Positions 17,269 through 23,975 of a DNA stretch of 64,000 bases are shown piece by piece. A program made the translations under genes and the position numbers. Every line of letters starts with the position of its first letter. The first letter of the stretch is position 1. The notes beneath the pieces are model-generated. The model saw only the letters and a program-made list of their open reading frames with translations, made no database searches and was not told the origin of the DNA. This stretch comes from VRUE01 sp963716735. GTDB taxonomy: Bacteria; Actinomycetota; Thermoleophilia; Solirubrobacterales; 70-9. The stretch covers positions 1,116,001-1,180,000 of the forward strand of contig OY970321.1 in assembly GCA_963716735.1 (NCBI GenBank). Reading direction: 5' to 3'.

Positions 17269-17930
17269 GCGAAGCCCGCCTCCCACGTCTCTCCCCCCTG
17301 GGCCCGCTCGAAACCGACCCATAGCGCGTTCATCGCGGTCGCGACCACACGTTCGCGCGGGACCTCGGGGTGTTCGGACCACCAGACGGCGAGGCCCTGG
17401 AGGACGCCGCGGAGCACCACCCAGACCATTTCGATCCCCTCGTCGCTGACCGAGCCGGCGACGTTCTCCGCCCCCGGCTCGGCGGCGAAGAGCGGCAGGA
17501 TCGCCTCGCGACTGTGAGCCGCGACCTCGGCATGGACGGCCTCGATCTCGGGGTCGGTGCTGTAGCGGAAGAGCACCCGCCCGGCGAAAGGGTGCACTTC
17601 GACGTAAGCGAACCAGGCATCGAAGGAGCGGGCGACGCGCTCCCCGAGGGGACCGTCGCCGACGAAATGCTCGCCCCAGACCTCCCGCAGCTCGGCGAAG
17701 TGCCGTTCGAGCAGGTCTCGGTACAGCTCCCGCTTCGAGTCGAAGTGTTCGTAGACGACGGGCGGCGTCACCCCCGAGCCGCGGGCGATCTCCTCGATCG
17801 AGGCGCCGCGGTAGCCGCGCTCGGCAAAGAGGACCGCGGCCGCATTGGCGATCACCTCGCGGCGCGCGGCTGCGGTGAGGCGCCGTCGCGGCTGTTTGGG
17901 GCTCCCGCTGTCGGTTGACAACTTAGTCAC
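17265..17930 (-). CDS. TetR-family transcriptional regulator
   Basis: 221 residues. N-terminal helix-turn-helix at about 21-67 (AARREVIANAAAVLFAERGY, IEEIARGSGVTPPVVYEHF) and a C-terminal ligand-binding helical domain. It is divergent from the CrtA-like gene, which it probably represses; two CCTAGG palindromes lie in the 64-base gap. Ligand unknown. Confidence 0.9.
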   Translation of the reverse strand: MTKLSTDSGSPKQPRRRLTAAARREVIANAAAVLFAERGYRGASIEEIARGSGVTPPVVYEHFDSKRELYRDLLERHFAELREVWGEHFVGDGPLGERVARSFDAWFAYVEVHPFAGRVLFRYSTDPEIEAVHAEVAAHSREAILPLFAAEPGAENVAGSVSDEGIEMVWVVLRGVLQGLAVWWSEHPEVPRERVVATAMNALWVGFERAQGGETWEAGFA

Positions 17931-17968
17931 GCCTAGGTACCGTTGGATGAATCCTACTCGTCCCTAGG
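17915..17968 (+). promoter_or_regulatory. promoter and paired CCTAGG sites between TetR and CrtA-like genes
   Basis: TTGACA (17915-17920) and TACCGT (17938-17943), 17 bases apart, read toward the CrtA-like gene. CCTAGG occurs at 17932-17937 (between -35 and -10) and again at 17963-17968; the centres are 31 bp apart, about three helical turns, as expected for two TetR dimers on one face. Confidence 0.45.
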
Positions 17969-17994
17969 TTAGCTCTTGAACAGGAGGGTGCATC

Positions 17995-18672
17995 GTGATC
18001 GTCTCCGTTCACCTCGCCGACGTCGGTTGGCCGCGCCTCAACCGCCTGCTCTTCCGTGGAATCGACCCGACCAAGGTCCCGGGCATGACCTATGCGGAAC
18101 CCGCGTTCACGGCACCGCTCGGTAGGCGGTTGCCCCGCCCCAACCCCGGACGGGTCGCCCTGATCGCCGCTTGGGAGGATGACGCTGCGGTCGACCGCTT
18201 CCTCGCCGACCATCCGCTCGCCGAGCCGTTCTCCGCCGGCTGGCATGTCCGCCTCGAGCCGCTCCGCTGCTTCGGGTCCTGGTCCGGGCTGCCGGGCCTG
18301 CCGGCGAAGGAGTTGCCGGTTGGGGACGAGGAGCCCGTCGCCGCACTGACCCTCGGGCGCCTGCGCATACTCCGCACGCGGCCCTTCCTCAAGGCCGGCG
18401 CGCCGGCCGAACGCGACGCGGTGAAGAACCCGGCGGTGCTCGCCTCCACCGGCCTCGCCCGCCTCGCCCGGCCGCGCCTCGTCTCCACCTTCTCGATCTG
18501 GCGCAGCGCCGCCGCGATGCGCGAGTACGCCTTCGGCAGGGACGGCTCCCACCAGGCGGCGGTCAGGGCCGACCGTGCCACGCCCTTCCACCATGAATCG
18601 GCCTTCGTCCGCTTCCGGCCATACGCCTCGCAGGGCAGCTGGGACGGCCGCGACCCGCTGGCGGCGATCTAG
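17995..18672 (+). CDS. spheroidene monooxygenase-like (CrtA family) protein
   Basis: 225 residues. The C-terminal half (VLASTGLARLARPRLVSTFS, IWRSAAAMREYAFG, ATPFHHESAFVRFRPY) resembles CrtA-type haem monooxygenases that hydroxylate carotenoid ends. The N-terminal part (GMTYAEPAFTAPLG) is also seen in actinobacterial members whose substrate is unknown. No other carotenoid gene is near, so the name is a family label only. GTG start with a strong AGGAGGG six bases before it. Confidence 0.65.
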   Translation: MIVSVHLADVGWPRLNRLLFRGIDPTKVPGMTYAEPAFTAPLGRRLPRPNPGRVALIAAWEDDAAVDRFLADHPLAEPFSAGWHVRLEPLRCFGSWSGLPGLPAKELPVGDEEPVAALTLGRLRILRTRPFLKAGAPAERDAVKNPAVLASTGLARLARPRLVSTFSIWRSAAAMREYAFGRDGSHQAAVRADRATPFHHESAFVRFRPYASQGSWDGRDPLAAI

Positions 18673-18678
18673 GAGGGT

Positions 18679-18906
18679 CTAGCCGGGGCCGGTGCCCTCG
18701 AGGATCTCGCGCGCCTGCTCCGCGAGCTCCTCGGCGACGAGAACTTCCCGCGGCCCGGCGGCGAGGAAGTCGGGAACGTCGAACCCGGCCGCCCGTCTCA
18801 GCATGCTCGGGATGCCGTGCTCGGAGAGCAGCCCCTGGATCATTTCGCCCTCGGCCTGCTGCTGGGCGTAGCCGACCTTGACCAGCTTGCCCTTACTCGA
18901 CGACAA
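18679..18906 (-). CDS. DUF2007-type small protein
   Basis: 75 residues with TTG start. The pattern LVKVGYAQQQAEGEMIQGLL, then EHGIPSMLRR and REVLVAEELAEQAREIL, is that of DUF2007 putative signal-transducing proteins. It overlaps the mec gene end by 14 bases and is the last gene of the cysM transcript. A role in the pathway is possible but not known. Confidence 0.75.
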   Translation of the reverse strand: MSSSKGKLVKVGYAQQQAEGEMIQGLLSEHGIPSMLRRAAGFDVPDFLAAGPREVLVAEELAEQAREILEGTGPG

Positions 18907-19321
18907 GCTCGGCCTCGGCGATCTTCTTGTCCCTGAGCCAATAGCCCTTCACAGCAGGCTCGTTTGCGTCCTGAAGCGAGACGATGACGTACATCGGTTC
19001 GGGCCACCCGGCGGCCGCGTTGACGTCCGTCTGGGACGGGTAGGCCGGGCTTCCGGTGTGAGAGTGATAGATCGCGAGAAGGTCCTCACCGCGGTCTGGA
19101 ATCTCCGTTTGAGTGATGCGCAGGAGGTCTTTGCTGTCCACTTCGTAGCTGTATCGACTCGCGAACTGGTTGCGCGCCCGGTAGACCGTGCGGGCCTCCC
19201 CGTCGACGCCGCCGATCATCCCGCAGCACTCGTTCGGAAGATCCTCGCGCGCGTGCGCGACCAACTCATCGACGAGGCTCTGGCTGATCCGCATCGGCGA
19301 GACCGGGCCGGCGACTACCAC
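18893..19321 (-). CDS. mec: JAMM-domain metallohydrolase, Mec-type CysO-cysteine peptidase
   Basis: 142 residues. Zn site of the JAMM/MPN+ fold: E31 and H86-S-H88-TGSPAYP-S96-QT-D99. In Mycobacterium tuberculosis Mec releases cysteine from the CysO-Cys adduct, and the local order moeZ, cysO, cysM, mec supports the same role. The GTG at 19321 lies inside the last codons of cysM; an inner ATG at 19294 is an alternative start. Function by context plus motif; JAMM class certain. Confidence 0.9.
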   Translation of the reverse strand: MVVAGPVSPMRISQSLVDELVAHAREDLPNECCGMIGGVDGEARTVYRARNQFASRYSYEVDSKDLLRITQTEIPDRGEDLLAIYHSHTGSPAYPSQTDVNAAAGWPEPMYVIVSLQDANEPAVKGYWLRDKKIAEAELVVE

Positions 19322-20280
19322 CAGACCGTCGAGTCGAGGTTCTCGATCTCGTCGATCGGGCGGGTGTAGACGCCGGAGGAGAGGTACTTCCAGCCGTCGT
19401 CGGGGATCAGGAAGACGACGTTGCCGCCGTCGAGCTCTTCGCCGATGCGGACTGCGATGCGGGCGATCGCCCCGGAGGAGACGCCGGCGAAGACGCCCTC
19501 CTCGTCGAGCAGTTTGCGGGTCCAGACGATCGCGTCGCGGTTGGAGACCATGATCTTGCGGTCGAGCAGGGAGATGTCGATAATCGGCGGGATGAAGCCG
19601 TCATCGAGCGAGCGCAGGCCGTGGACCATCTCCCCCTGCATCGGCTCGGCGGCGACGATCAGCGTCTCGGGGTCATGCTCCTTCAGCCGCCGCCCGTTGC
19701 CCATCAAAGTGCCGCCGGTGCCGAGGCCGCCGACGAACGCCGTCACCTCGTCGAGCTCTTCGAGGATCTCGACCGCGGTGCCGTTGTAGTGAGCCAGCGG
19801 GTTGGCCTCGTTGCCGTACTGGTAGGGCATGTAGTAGCGCGAGTCCTTCGCCATCTCCAGCGCCACCTCGACCGCCCCGTTGGAGCCCTTGGCCCCCTCG
19901 GAGTAGGCAATCTCAGCCCCGTACATCTCCAGCAGCTGGGTGCGCTCGGCGGTGACGTTGTCGGGCATCACGACCTTCAGCGGGTAGCCCTTGCGGCGGC
20001 AGATCATCGCCAGCGAGATGCCGGTGTTGCCCGAGGTCGGCTCGAGGATCGTCTGCCCGGGCTCGATCGCACCCTCGGCCTCGGCAGCCTCGATCATCGA
20101 CTTGGCGACACGGTCCTTGACCGACCCGGTCGGGTTGCGCCCCTCGAGCTTGGCGTAGATGCGGACGTCGGGTTTGGGAGAGAAGCGCGGCAGCTCGACC
20201 AAGGGCGTATTGCCGATCGACTCGACGATGTCGCCGAAGCGTCCCCCGCAGGGGCGGTTGAGTAGCTCGTCGTGCGGCAT
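19315..20280 (-). CDS. cysM: CysM-type cysteine synthase (O-phosphoserine / CysO-thiocarboxylate dependent)
   Basis: 321 residues, PLP fold type II. The cofactor lysine is K55 in GRNPTGSVKDR; EPTSGNTGIS binds substrate carboxylate and FVGGLGTGGT the phosphate. In mycobacteria CysM joins O-phosphoserine with sulfur from CysO thiocarboxylate. Placement between cysO and mec argues for this rather than for sulfide-dependent CysK. ATG with a GGGAG site, transcribed from its own promoter that is shared in sequence with moeZ. Confidence 0.92.
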   Translation of the reverse strand: MPHDELLNRPCGGRFGDIVESIGNTPLVELPRFSPKPDVRIYAKLEGRNPTGSVKDRVAKSMIEAAEAEGAIEPGQTILEPTSGNTGISLAMICRRKGYPLKVVMPDNVTAERTQLLEMYGAEIAYSEGAKGSNGAVEVALEMAKDSRYYMPYQYGNEANPLAHYNGTAVEILEELDEVTAFVGGLGTGGTLMGNGRRLKEHDPETLIVAAEPMQGEMVHGLRSLDDGFIPPIIDISLLDRKIMVSNRDAIVWTRKLLDEEGVFAGVSSGAIARIAVRIGEELDGGNVVFLIPDDGWKYLSSGVYTRPIDEIENLDSTVWW

Positions 20281-20292
20281 CTCGATCTCCCG

Positions 20293-20312
20293 TTACTTCA
20301 AAAAGTATAGCG
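20293..20312 (-). promoter_or_regulatory. cysM promoter with TACTT-N4-AAGTA palindrome
   Basis: On the minus strand the sequence contains the -10 box TATACT (20309-20304). The palindrome TACTT CAAA AAGTA (20294-20307) overlaps it. All 20 bases recur upstream of moeZ at 21858-21877. A weak TGACCG at the -35 position fits a 17-base spacer. Confidence 0.6.
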
Positions 20313-20351
20313 CTGGACCAGGCCCCCGGTCAGGGAACTTCTCGAACCTGC

Positions 20352-20624
20352 TCAGCCGCCGGCCATGGCCGGGAGAATCACGACGGTGTCCCCATCCGAA
20401 ACGGCGGTATCGAGCCCGTCGAGCACCCGCACGTCCTCATCGTTGAGGTAGACGTTGACGTAGCGGTTGAGGTCGCCCTCCGGGCCGAAGAGCTGCTCCT
20501 CGGTGGCGGGATGCTCGGCGGTCAGTACCCGCAGCACCTCGCCGACGTTGGCACCGGACGCCTCGACCTCGGTCTCGCCCCCGGTCTGGGCGCGCAGCAC
20601 GGGTGGGATGCGAATCGTTGCCAT
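20352..20624 (-). CDS. cysO: CysO-type ubiquitin-like sulfur carrier protein
   Basis: 90 residues of beta-grasp fold ending in LPAMAGG, the exposed di-glycine that is adenylated and converted to a thiocarboxylate. The internal RYVNVYLNDEDVR matches mycobacterial CysO (RFVNIYVNDEDVR in the M. tuberculosis protein as I recall it). It supplies sulfur to CysM. It lies 36 bases after moeZ, which would adenylate it. Confidence 0.93.
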   Translation of the reverse strand: MATIRIPPVLRAQTGGETEVEASGANVGEVLRVLTAEHPATEEQLFGPEGDLNRYVNVYLNDEDVRVLDGLDTAVSDGDTVVILPAMAGG

Positions 20625-20660
20625 CGGACGCGATCCTATTGAAGGCGGGCCGAGAGAGCC

Positions 20661-21818
20661 TCAGCCGGCGCAGAATGCGTCGTAGTCCGGGAACTTGCCG
20701 AGATCCTCGTCGGCGATCTCGGAGGCGTCGGGGCCGCAGATCGGGCACTCGGGGTCGCGGCGCACCTTCAACTCGGTGAACCTCGTGCTGAGCGCCTCGA
20801 AGAGCAGCAGGCGGCCGATCAGCGGCTCGCCGATCCCGAGCACGAGCTTCAAGACCTCGTTGGCCTGCAGCAGGCCCATCGTCCCGGCCATCACGCCGAG
20901 CACCCCGTTGGCCGAGCAGCTCGGCGCCAGCTCGGCCGGCGGCGGCGTCGGGTAGAGGCAGCGGTAGCAGGGGCCCTCGAAGGGGACGAAGGTCGAGATC
21001 TGCCCGTCGAAGCTGAGGATCGAGGCGGAGACGACCGGCTTGCGCAGCCGCACCGAGGCGTCGTTGAGCAGGTAGCGGGTGGGGAAGTTGTCGGCGCCGT
21101 CGACGATCACGTCGTACTCGCTGAGGATCTCGACGATGTTGGAGGAGTTGAGGCGGAAGTTGTGCTCGACGACGTTCACGTCGGGGTTGAGCGCCTCGAT
21201 CGTCAGCCGCGCCGACTCGGTCTTGGGCACGCCGATCCGTTCGGTGTTGTGGATCACCTGGCGCTGCAGGTTGGAGGCGTCGACGACGTCGTCGTCGACC
21301 AGGCCGAGGGTCCCGATCCCCGCGGCGGCGAGGTAGAGCGCGGTCGGCGCGCCGAGCCCGCCGGCGCCGACCAGCAGCACCTTCGCGTTCAGCATCTTCA
21401 GCTGGCCATCGACCCCGACCTCGGGCAGCAGCGTGTGGCGCGAGTAGCGGTCGCGCTGCTCGGCGGTCATGCCGCTGGCAGAGACCACCGGCAAGCCCTG
21501 CTCCTGCCAGGCGAGGATCCCGCCCGCCATCGAGGCGACGTCCTCGTAGCCGAGCGCCTGCAGCTGCTCGGCCGCCTTGTAGGAGCGGTTGCCGCTACGG
21601 CAGTAGAGAATCGTGCGGGCGGACTTGTCGGGTGCCGCCGTAGCGATTTCATCGCCGAGCAGCCCCGGGGGCACCAGCTTGCCGTTCTCGAGGTGAGCCT
21701 CCTTGTACTCGTGCGGCTCGCGGGTGTCGACGAGGACGACGTCGCCGCCCTCGATCTCCTGCGCCGCCTCGAACGGCTCGATCTCCTCGACCTGCTGGCT
21801 GGTCTGCGTGGGCGCCAT
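20661..21818 (-). CDS. MoeZ/MoeB-type E1-like adenylyltransferase with N-terminal rhodanese domain
   Basis: 385 residues. Residues 10-110 are a rhodanese domain with catalytic C73 (LYCRSGNRS). Residues from about 120 on are a ThiF/MoeB domain: YSRHTLLPEVG, GAGGLGAPTALYLAAAGIG, VDDDVVDASNLQRQVIH, and the zinc pairs CYRC and CPIC. It should adenylate the CysO C-terminus and load sulfur. In mycobacterial MoeZ the rhodanese domain is at the C-terminus; here it is at the N-terminus. AGGAG precedes the ATG. Confidence 0.92.
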   Translation of the reverse strand: MAPTQTSQQVEEIEPFEAAQEIEGGDVVLVDTREPHEYKEAHLENGKLVPPGLLGDEIATAAPDKSARTILYCRSGNRSYKAAEQLQALGYEDVASMAGGILAWQEQGLPVVSASGMTAEQRDRYSRHTLLPEVGVDGQLKMLNAKVLLVGAGGLGAPTALYLAAAGIGTLGLVDDDVVDASNLQRQVIHNTERIGVPKTESARLTIEALNPDVNVVEHNFRLNSSNIVEILSEYDVIVDGADNFPTRYLLNDASVRLRKPVVSASILSFDGQISTFVPFEGPCYRCLYPTPPPAELAPSCSANGVLGVMAGTMGLLQANEVLKLVLGIGEPLIGRLLLFEALSTRFTELKVRRDPECPICGPDASEIADEDLGKFPDYDAFCAG

Positions 21819-21857
21819 GCGTCTCCTAAGACTAAATACCTGAATTCCGATCCGGCT

Positions 21858-21877
21858 TTACTTCAAAAAGTATAGCG
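21858..21877 (-). promoter_or_regulatory. moeZ promoter, same 20-bp sequence as the cysM promoter
   Basis: Identical over 20 bases to 20293-20312, including -10 TATACT (21874-21869) and the palindrome TACTT-N4-AAGTA. Transcription would begin near 21862, 44 bases before the moeZ ATG. Flanking sequence differs, so identity is likely held by function. Confidence 0.6.
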
Positions 21878-21907
21878 AGCCGCCTGAGCACGGGTGAGCG
21901 CCACTCG

Positions 21908-22180
21908 TCAACGGCGCCGGTAGGCGTCTGCCCGATGCGCGACGGCAAGCACCGTCACCGTGCGGGACTCCTGCTCAAGCGCATAGATAACCCGATAGGG
22001 GCCTCGGCGGGCCACCCAGCGTCCCTCCAACTCAAAGCGCAGCGGCTTACCGAGGCGTTTCGGGTTCGCCGCGATTGCCGGCAGCAGCTCCACGACCGCC
22101 GCGGCGTACCGCTCCGGCAACCGGCGCAACTGACGCCGCGCGGTGGGCATCACCCGTATGCGCCAAGGCGCCTCGCTCAC
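21908..22180 (-). CDS. RelE/ParE-family toxin
   Basis: 90 residues: WRIRVMPTARRQLRRLPERY, then KPLRFELEGRWVARRGPYRV and IYALEQESRTVTVLAVAHRA, the RelE mRNA-interferase fold with its C-terminal basic/Tyr residues. GTG start overlapping the antitoxin stop (GTGA). Cleaves mRNA at the ribosome in characterised relatives. Confidence 0.9.
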   Translation of the reverse strand: MSEAPWRIRVMPTARRQLRRLPERYAAAVVELLPAIAANPKRLGKPLRFELEGRWVARRGPYRVIYALEQESRTVTVLAVAHRADAYRRR

Positions 22181-22461
22181 GCCGCGGCGTCGTGAGCGTC
22201 CAGCTCTGCCTTGAGCTCCTCGAAGGTGATGCCTTCCTCGCCGTGTTCCAGCTCTTCTTCGCTCTTGCGGATCTGCCGCATCAGCTCCGGGTCCGAGAGC
22301 ACTGCCAGCGTCTCTTCGAGGCTCTCCAGGTCCTCGGGGCTGACGAGCACTGCGGCCGGCCGGCCCTTGCGGGTCACCACGACACGGTCGTGCTGGCCTT
22401 CGACTCGATCGGCGATCTCCGAGAGGTGCGCCTTGACATGGGACAGCGGCAAAGTTTCCAT
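22177..22461 (-). CDS. Phd/YefM-family antitoxin
   Basis: 94 residues: METLPLSHVKAHLSEIADRV, VVVTRKGRPAAVLVSPEDLE, then a long acidic helix that would wrap the toxin. The N-terminal half binds DNA. A consensus TATAAT ends 7 bases before this ATG, so the mRNA is probably leaderless; this is why I prefer the ATG at 22461 to the in-frame GTG at 22479, which lies in the promoter. Confidence 0.9.
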   Translation of the reverse strand: METLPLSHVKAHLSEIADRVEGQHDRVVVTRKGRPAAVLVSPEDLESLEETLAVLSDPELMRQIRKSEEELEHGEEGITFEELKAELDAHDAAA

Positions 22462-22468
22462 GACCAGA

Positions 22469-22496
22469 ATTATAGTCACAAACGTACGACGTGCAA
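22469..22496 (-). promoter_or_regulatory. promoter of the phd-relE pair (leaderless)
   Basis: TTGCAC (22496-22491) and TATAAT (22474-22469) with a 16-base spacer on the minus strand. The spacer holds CGTACG-like symmetry that could serve the antitoxin. The start codon follows the -10 box by seven bases. Confidence 0.6.
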
Positions 22497-22513
22497 AATC
22501 TCATATTGGTGGG

Positions 22514-23227
22514 TCAAGCGGCTTGGTCGGCGATCCGACGACTCTCAGCCGGGTCCAGATACGGGATCAGCATGTAGTGGACCAGCTCGGCGGTCGAGTC
22601 CGCGAGTCGGCCGACGTCGCCCCCGTCGACGCAGCGCGCGACATGGGCCATCACACCGCCGACCAGGAGCTCCTCGAGGTCGGCGGGCAGCCCGGCGGTC
22701 GGCGGGAGACCCGCCCGCAGCGCGCCTGCAAGGCGCGTAACGCATGCCTGGCGGCGCCGACGCGCGACGGCGCCGGCCTGCAGTGCCCCGACCGCGATCA
22801 GGTGTGCGATGTCGGGGTTGGCGGCAAGCAGGCGCATCGATTCCGAGACTCCGGCGCGAACTCTCGAAGGCCACTGCTCCTCAGCCGCGACCGCCTCCTC
22901 CACCCTTTCGCACAGCCACTCCGCCGCGATGTCGTAGGTGGCGAGGAAGCACTCTTCCTTGCTCTTGAACTGTGCGTAGAAGGCCGAGCGCGAGACGCCC
23001 GCCTCCCGAGTCACGTGGCCGATCGTGATCGCCGGGTAGCCATGCACTGGCAGGACTCGGAGCATCGCGGCGATGATCCGCAGGCGCTGGTTGCGGGCGA
23101 CGAAGGAGCGCGGCAAGCCGTGACGGCCGGCCGGCAGCTGCGAGAGGGCAAGCTCAGCCGGAAGATCGGCGGGAGCGTCCGGCTCGAAGCGCTCCGGTTC
23201 GGCGTCAGCCGGCGACGGCCCCGGCAT
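22514..23227 (-). CDS. TetR-family regulator (second of a tandem pair)
   Basis: 237 residues from the ATG at 23227. A disordered N-terminus of about 45 residues precedes the helix-turn-helix (RLRIIAAMLRVLPVHGYPAI, VTREAGVSRSAFYAQFKSKE). It overlaps the end of the upstream TetR gene by 23 bases in another frame, so the two are co-transcribed. Its domain sequence resembles both that neighbour and the TetR at 31876-32616. Confidence 0.85.
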   Translation of the reverse strand: MPGPSPADAEPERFEPDAPADLPAELALSQLPAGRHGLPRSFVARNQRLRIIAAMLRVLPVHGYPAITIGHVTREAGVSRSAFYAQFKSKEECFLATYDIAAEWLCERVEEAVAAEEQWPSRVRAGVSESMRLLAANPDIAHLIAVGALQAGAVARRRRQACVTRLAGALRAGLPPTAGLPADLEELLVGGVMAHVARCVDGGDVGRLADSTAELVHYMLIPYLDPAESRRIADQAA

Positions 23228-23891
23228 CGGCCGCCAAGGTGGGCGCCAGCAGGTACTGGAGCAGGAGCTCATGGTCCTCGGCAAGGCGATCGGCTTCGCC
23301 CGCGAGCACGCGGCCCGAAAGGTGAGACGCCAGGCCCCCGGCGAGCAACCGCAGGGTCTCCTCGGGAACGGCTTCACCGCCCCGCGAGTCGGCCGGCGGA
23401 CGCAGGGCTTCCGCCAGGAGTACGAGCGAGCGCTCATGCTCAAGACGGGCAGGGCGGGCCGCGGCAAGCGACTCGACCAAGAGCAGGTGAGCGAGCGGGG
23501 GATCGGCAGCGAGCAATTCGAGGCCGGCAAGCAGTCCATCCGAGAGACGGACAGTCCATCGGGGCTCGGCCACTGCGGCGATCTCGACGGCGGCAGCGAG
23601 CCGCTCCACCCCGTCCTCATACGCAGCCGCAAAGCAAGCCTCCTTGCCACGGAAATGCTCGTAGAAAGTGGCACGGGAGAGTCCCGCGAGTTCGACGACG
23701 TCGGTGATCTTCGTGTCCTCGTAACCGTGATAAGCGAGGGCAGCGGCGAGACCATCGAATATCCGCCGGCGCTGGTTTTCGATCACCTCGGCCCGCGAGA
23801 GCCCTGACCGGGGTGGAATGCGCTCGACCTTCGGTGGCGCCACATCCGGCCTGCGGCGCGACCCACGCGGCTCGCGGGTCGCCATCTCCAT
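23205..23891 (-). CDS. TetR-family regulator (first of a tandem pair)
   Basis: 228 residues from the ATG at 23891. Helix-turn-helix: RRRIFDGLAAALAYHGYEDT, VVELAGLSRATFYEHFRGKE. The open frame continues upstream to 23930, but those codons coincide with the -10 box (TTGTAT, 23930-23925), so a start at 23891 or 23885 is more likely. Its promoter shares an extended sequence with the promoter of the collagen-like operon, making it the best candidate regulator of that operon and of itself. Confidence 0.85.
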   Translation of the reverse strand: MEMATREPRGSRRRPDVAPPKVERIPPRSGLSRAEVIENQRRRIFDGLAAALAYHGYEDTKITDVVELAGLSRATFYEHFRGKEACFAAAYEDGVERLAAAVEIAAVAEPRWTVRLSDGLLAGLELLAADPPLAHLLLVESLAAARPARLEHERSLVLLAEALRPPADSRGGEAVPEETLRLLAGGLASHLSGRVLAGEADRLAEDHELLLQYLLAPTLAADAGAVAG

Positions 23892-23924
23892 ACCAGCTGC
23901 GTTCTTAGCCGAAGCCACCAGGCA

Positions 23925-23967
23925 ATACAAACACGTCAGTTCGTATTTGTCAAGATACGCACGTGGT
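23925..23967 (-). promoter_or_regulatory. TetR promoter with conserved upstream block
   Basis: Minus-strand -35 TTGACA (23953-23948), 17-base spacer, -10 TTGTAT (23930-23925). The block GTCAAGATACGCAC (plus strand from 23949) recurs at 31740. Between the boxes ATACGAAC and GTGTTTGTAT form an imperfect inverted repeat typical of a TetR operator. Confidence 0.6.
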
Positions 23968-23975
23968 CTTTTTGA

